Assembly: GCF_023278565.1 (NCBI RefSeq)
Contig: NC_064673.1
Coordinates: 3,658,001 to 3,722,000, forward strand
Direction: 5' to 3'
Source of the DNA: Colletotrichum lupini
Taxonomy: Eukaryota; Ascomycota; Sordariomycetes; Glomerellales; Glomerellaceae
Length of the DNA stretch: 64,000 nucleotides
The notes beneath the pieces were generated by a model. It did not search any database, was not told where the DNA came from, and saw only the letters and a list, made by a program, of their open reading frames with translations. Below are positions 59,301-64,000 of this stretch, in pieces. The number at the start of each line of letters is the position of its first letter. The first letter of the stretch is position 1. A program made the position numbers and the translations under genes.

Positions 59301-60407
59301 TAAATACAATGACTTACAAGTTGTGGAGTACAGAGTAGTGGGAAAGAAAAATGTCTCTTGCCGCTCGCGCCGGCACCCTGCCGACTCTGGGGATGTGTGT
59401 AAAGGAGGGACGGAATCGAGAGGGATGCTGGGATGCACAAGACTGGGGCTCCTTGCATCTGAATCGCGGAACCAGGGTTGTCTGGGGTGCCGCGCATCCT
59501 TTTTAGGGATTGTATTCGGCGATGGGACGAATCTGGATACCGGCGATCATCCCCGATCGCCATGGGCTACTGCAGCGTACATCAAGACCTTACGAGACAA
59601 CCGAGGGTCACTTTACAGCCTCTTGGCTCAATCAACCCTAAAAGACTGTATCGTCGCCTTTGAGCTCAGCTGAGAATGTTGGTCAGCGTGACTAGACGAG
59701 CTACCGCGCGGGGCCAAATCGACGCTTTTGTTCGACGTTTCGACCAGTATGAACCTTAAATGATTCAGTAACCATGCATCGGCACATTTCTCGCAACCGC
59801 TTCCTAGCTGCAATCTCCGGATGACCTGTCCCAGAAACCGGTTCTACTCCACTTGGCCTGTCAACCACGTGTGGCAGTTACAGCTGTTGTTGCTGAGCAA
59901 GCAATCGCTAACACGCTGCAGATATTGCGCCACCCAAGACAGCTCAGATAGAGCCAGGGATGTTGTGTGCATTTATCCGACCCTGCCCTTGCCCCCCTCC
60001 TTTCCCCTGATGCTCTTCCCGTAACCCCTTGTCTTTCTTTTGTCCATTCTACTGGAGCAAGTACGGATCCGTAGGTGTTATTCGGTCTGGGCCAATATGT
60101 CGTCGTTTAACGCGAGCAGCGCTTGTCTCTCGGCTGCCTTGTTTCCCCTGACCGTTGTGGGGAAGAGAGTTCACAATCGGCAGGTAAGACCGGCAGCATC
60201 AATAGCAGGCAAATTCGAAGTCTTGGAGGGTCATTATCAGACGAAGTAGTCCCATCTTTAGGGGCATGTTAAATCATATATCGGGTCGTCCCGAGTCGAG
60301 ATACAATTCTGCAACATCTTGCGTCTCTACTCACTCGTTACACCTTTGTACATACGCACAAACACTCGTTCCTTTGCTCTTAAAGTCCCACTCAGACACT
60401 AGTCACC
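56323..60407. other. Gene-poor region right of the chromovirus
   Basis: About 4.1 kb of normal composition. The first five bases (CATAG) are the right target-site copy. I find no convincing gene: frames at 57456-57790 and 59297-59813 are short, occur on both strands over the same bases and show no domain. The final ~100 bases before the GMC gene hold its core promoter and leader (CT-rich, TCACCATGG at the start). No RNA gene was seen. Confidence 0.4.
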
Positions 60408-62710
60408 ATGGCGTACGTCGTGAAGATGGCTGTGGCTGTGGCAGCAATGCCGCTCCTCGGAGCGCTTGCTCGTCCGTCCTCTCCTTCAGTCTGTCTCAAG
60501 CGACAGAACGACACAAATTTGCTGCCGAGCTACGACTACATCGTTGTTGGCGCCGGTGCCAGTGGACTTACTGTTGCTAACCGCCTTTCGGAAGACCCTG
60601 GTAAGTGGCAGAACACTCTAAAGCGTCAATCAACGAATCAATAACTGACTTGGCATAGCCGTAACTGTTCTTGTTATCGAGGCTGGTGATCTGTGAGATT
60701 GCCCAAATGGACCAACAAAATTTTCATGTTCTGACGTATGACTTCTAGTGACGCGGGCGAGGATTACGTTAAGATCCCTGGATTGACTGGCGGCGCCGTT
60801 GGAACCAAGTACGACTGGAACACGACCTACGCCGCAAACGACGCCCTTGGAGGCCGGTCTGTCTCGATTCCCCAGGGAAGAGTTGTTGGAGGTTCAACTA
60901 AGCTTAACCGCATGGTATTCGACCGGGGCTCAAAGTCTGATTACGATCGTTGGAAAAGCCTCGGAGCCACAGGATGGAACTGGGATTCTTTGCTTCCTTA
61001 TTTCAAGAAGGTAAGTGCTTGTGTCCCCTAGTGAAAATCGTGAAGGTAAATCGTGTCGGTAATCTAACTCTATTTCACCCTACAGAACGAGAAGTTCACA
61101 CCCCCGAAGGCCGACATCGTCTCTGAGTGGGGCGTCCAGGTTGATGATGCTGCTCACGGCACCGATGGGTTGATGCAGGTCACCTACTCGCCTTTCTTCT
61201 GGCCTACAACTAGTTGCGTCTCTCCTACTCAAAACCATCGTAATGTCTAGGGACACGATCTAACCTCCTAAATAGAGTTCATGATCGACGCTGTTAAGGA
61301 GCTTGGAATCACCGTTGCGAAGGACCAGGCCAACGGTAGCCCAATTGGAGGTTACTTCTGCCCTCACAACCAGGACCCGACTTCCTCCACTCGCTCCTCC
61401 GCCAGAGAGGCTTACTACGATAACTTCACTGGACGCAAGAACCTCCACCTTCTCACCGGACGCCAGGTTACCAAGGTTGTCACCAGCGGGTCAGGGGATG
61501 CCATCAAGGCTACGGGCGTTGAGGTGAGTTAAGGCTGCTCAGCCTTTCAAATGATATCATCCAGCTAATGTTGTGTTCAGTTTGCCGCCAGCAAGGGCGC
61601 TCAGGCGCAGACTGCCACTGCTGCCAAGGAAGTTATCCTGGCTGCTGGAGCTCTGCACTCGCCCCAGATTCTTCAGGTTTCCGGCATTGGCGACCCGGCT
61701 CTGCACACCAGCATCAACGTCCCTACTGTTGTCGATCTCCCCGCCGTCGGCCAGAACCTCCACGACCACGTGATGCTGACTGTTGTTAACACCAGTATGA
61801 AACTTCTAATCTGAGATTGTCCTGACGCCAGCTGACTTGAAAACCCTAGTTAACACCACTCTGCCCGTCGGCTCTCTGCTCCAAAGCAACGCCACCTTCG
61901 CCGCCGAGGCTAGAGCCCAGTACGACAGCCAGAAGAACGGCCCTCTCAGCTCTCCCACCGGCGACTTCCTCACTTTCCTCCCGCTCTCGACATACTCCAA
62001 GGCTGTCGATACCCTCAGCTCCGAGGCGTCCGCCCAGGATGGAACCACTTTCTTGCCTTCAGGCGCCCCCGCTGAGGTGGTCAAGGGATACCAGGCACAA
62101 CAGAAGGTCCTCAACGAACGTCTCACCGCCACCGACTCTGCACTCCTCGAGTTGATTTGGGCCGATGGTGTTGTTGTTCTCGGTCTTCAGCACCCCTACT
62201 CCCGTGGCTCCCTCAAGGCTGCTTCCTCCAGCACTTTCGATGCTCCCACCGCCGACTCCGCGTTCCTAAAGAACCCCCTCGATGTTTCTTTCTTGGTCGA
62301 GGGTGTCAAGTTCGCTCGCACCATCGCCGGCACCGAAGCCGTCAAGCCCCTTCAGCCCTTCGAGGTCGTTCCTGGCGCTAACGTTACCACTGACGCTGCC
62401 ATCACCGACTTCGTTCGCCAACAGAGTGGTACTTTATTCCATCCCGTTGGTACCTGCAAGTTGGGCGCAAGAGAGGAGGGTGGTGTCGTTGATGCCAGCC
62501 TGAAGGTCTATGGCATCAGCGGACTCCGCGTTGTTGACGCCAGCATCATGCCTCTTGTTCCTGCCACTCACATTATGACTACAGTCTATGCTGTTGCTGA
62601 GAAGGTAAGCTCTAATTAACATCATTAAGCGCTTCTGTGCCGTACCTGAGATCGTCCGCTAATAATTCTGATTTTAGGCTGCCGACATCATCAAGGGCAA
62701 GACCGCATAG
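60408..62710 (+). CDS. Secreted GMC oxidoreductase (AA3-type FAD flavoprotein)
   Basis: Eight exons: 60408-60600, 60659-60692, 60749-61010, 61086-61212, 61276-61523, 61581-61794, 61850-62604 and 62678-62710. They sum to 1866 nt, giving 621 residues; introns are 55-75 nt. The N-terminus is a signal peptide ([13 protein letters not shown]). FAD site: [19 protein letters not shown], with VLVIEAGD assembled across two introns. GMC signature 1 is [18 protein letters not shown], and signature 2 is [15 protein letters not shown]. The active-site pair is His557 (LFHPVGTC) and His600 ([10 protein letters not shown]). GMC enzymes oxidise alcohols or sugars to carbonyls, passing electrons to O2 (making H2O2) or quinones. 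His at the second position is seen in several alcohol and aryl-alcohol oxidase-like members, but the substrate cannot be fixed. Several N-linked sequons (NDT, NTT, NAT) suit secretion. No lesion was seen. Confidence 0.94.
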
Positions 62711-63499
62711 AGGGAATGATGATCATGAAGCACGCTTATTTTCAAGGGGCGGAATTCAGTTTACCCCGGCCCATGTACATGCAACCCAAAATAGCATTTA
62801 GCAAGATTTAGCTCTTTTATGTCGATACAAAACCACAGGTTTTATGAACCAGCCTCGAGGTGATTCTCTTGAGCAAACTTGTTCCTCCTCTCAAGTCATA
62901 AATCTGGCTTGTGTGTCTCACCTCGCACTATCCGATGACATTGGAACAACATGTAGATCTCTTTTACGATGACATGATTTCATTACGAGAAGATGAGCTC
63001 AAATTCAACAAATATTTACGTAGCTTGATTTGTGGTGAACCTCCTGCACTGATGGCCGACATTCAAGCGCTGTATTTAACAAACTGAATAGGCTTCAAGT
63101 GTAGCTAAGAATCAAGATAACCATGTAGTTCTGAGCAAGCTTAGACGATGGATCTTGGGTCAGGCAAGAACGATGGAAGCATATTCTATACTTTAACCAA
63201 CCAGAACGATTAAACCCAATTCATTGACTCCTTGAGCAGGGGCATGTTAGTTGATATCGGCCCGCCTGACTTTCTTCATCGACTTGACAGACAATCGGCA
63301 TCCCGCTACGAGAAGATCTTCGGCGCAATTAGCCCACCTCAAAGCGCTTATTCCATATCGTTCTCCAACTTTGAGCCAAGACCTGACTTGAAGAGGACAA
63401 GTGCCTTCCATCACAAGCTCTTCCGCAGACTCGGGGCGTTCTTCCTCGCTCCCTCTGATTCGCATTTTCTTCTGTTTGGCCTTACAATTTGAGGTGATC
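62711..63499. other. 3' flank of the GMC gene
   Basis: About 790 bases with no supported gene. Overlapping short frames on both strands at 63232-63492 have no recognisable domain; one could be a 3' exon of the small gene to the right if a 44-nt intron (63556-63513) is used. Confidence 0.35.
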
Positions 63500-63898
63500 T
63501 CAGGCCATGGAACTTAGTGTAAGTCCTGTGTCCTCACTTGGCCGGGTTCGACCTACCATGCATATCTTGAGATCTCCAGTGCCTGAAACTTCGCTGATGA
63601 CGAAGAAATGGCCATAGGCTCGCTGGGGTGGGCCTTCAATGAATCCCTTCGGCAATGCTTCGGAGGGCTTCAAGATGCATCCCACATATTCAGGATTCAA
63701 GTCATTTTCCGGTTTGTTCTCGACTTTTACCCACTCCGAATTATGATCATTGCCCTCGTGTACGTTTGTGTTGGTAACCATAGCAGTATCATGTTGGCTC
63801 ACGGATCGAGACAATGTTGTCGGTTGCGTTGTGCGATGCTCGTTCTTGGATGAAACGCCAAATCGATTAGATGTCGGGATTATGGGTAGAGGTGGCAT
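63500..63898 (-). CDS. Small hypothetical protein
   Basis: A 132-residue frame from the ATG at 63898 (MPPLPIIPTSNRFG) to the TGA at 63500. The composition is protein-like: a Thr/Ser-rich start, then SEWVKVENKPENDLNPEYVG and a hydrophobic C-terminal segment (AYGHFFVISEVSGTG). No signal peptide, membrane span or known domain was seen. An alternative model splices at 63556 (GTAGGT) to 63513 and ends in a basic tail. I cannot choose between them. It could also be the first exon of something longer, or not a gene. Confidence 0.35.
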   Translation of the reverse strand: MPPLPIIPTSNRFGVSSKNEHRTTQPTTLSRSVSQHDTAMVTNTNVHEGNDHNSEWVKVENKPENDLNPEYVGCILKPSEALPKGFIEGPPQRAYGHFFVISEVSGTGDLKICMVGRTRPSEDTGLTLSSMA

Positions 63899-64000
63899 GG
63901 CTGACACAAATAAAGAGTCTGTTTCAATATGGTGAAGGAAGTTATCGCTGGTTGGCTGGCTACAATCTCAAATCAAAGTAGCAGTCGCGGTACGTGTCAA

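Overview
This window comes from the nuclear genome of a filamentous ascomycete (Pezizomycotina). The genes have 44-104 nt GT-AG introns. Gene families include HET-domain incompatibility proteins, an Isp4-type OPT transporter, WSC plus copper-radical oxidase, GMC oxidase and a fungal extracellular intradiol dioxygenase. Two large AT-rich blocks carry saturating C-to-T damage of the RIP type. A Sordariomycete is the best guess, but the window alone does not settle genus or class.

Layout. 0-12 kb: a truncated reading frame at the edge; two divergent HET-domain genes, the first broken by an in-frame TAA; a 13-exon OPT transporter carrying a perfect 78-bp-period tandem duplication; and a secreted intradiol dioxygenase. 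12.7-28.6 kb: a nest of two RIP-destroyed LTR retrotransposons. The outer one is Ty1/copia-like with 177-bp LTRs and an AGAAC target-site duplication. A Ty3/gypsy element with 190-bp LTRs and an ATAAG duplication sits inside it. 28.6-48.9 kb: a WSC/copper-radical oxidase gene with a stop at codon 32, a NIPA-type magnesium transporter, a degenerate tRNA-like sequence, a secreted Cys-rich protein with a duplicated WDPANPP motif, and a convergent short-chain dehydrogenase / D-2-hydroxyacid dehydrogenase pair. 49.0-56.3 kb: a third RIP-destroyed element, a Ty3/gypsy chromovirus with 210-bp LTRs. 56.3-64 kb: a long gene-poor stretch, an 8-exon secreted GMC oxidoreductase and a small hypothetical gene at the right edge.

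Intron-by-intron models restored full coding frames whose summed exon lengths are exact multiples of three for OPT (802 aa), dioxygenase (350 aa), WSC-oxidase (740 codons plus stop, one internal stop), NIPA (734 aa), the secreted protein (491 aa), hydroxyacid dehydrogenase (345 aa) and GMC (621 aa).

How the parts fit: the genes look like an accessory set (self/non-self recognition, extracellular oxidation, peptide uptake) between transposon islands, not a single pathway. The dioxygenase, copper-radical oxidase and GMC oxidase all predict secreted redox enzymes acting on plant-derived aromatics, alcohols or sugars. The least expected observation is that both Ty3/gypsy elements carry, between integrase and the 3' LTR, a long damaged reading frame on the strand opposite to gag-pol. 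Each of these frames contains in-frame tandem repeats.
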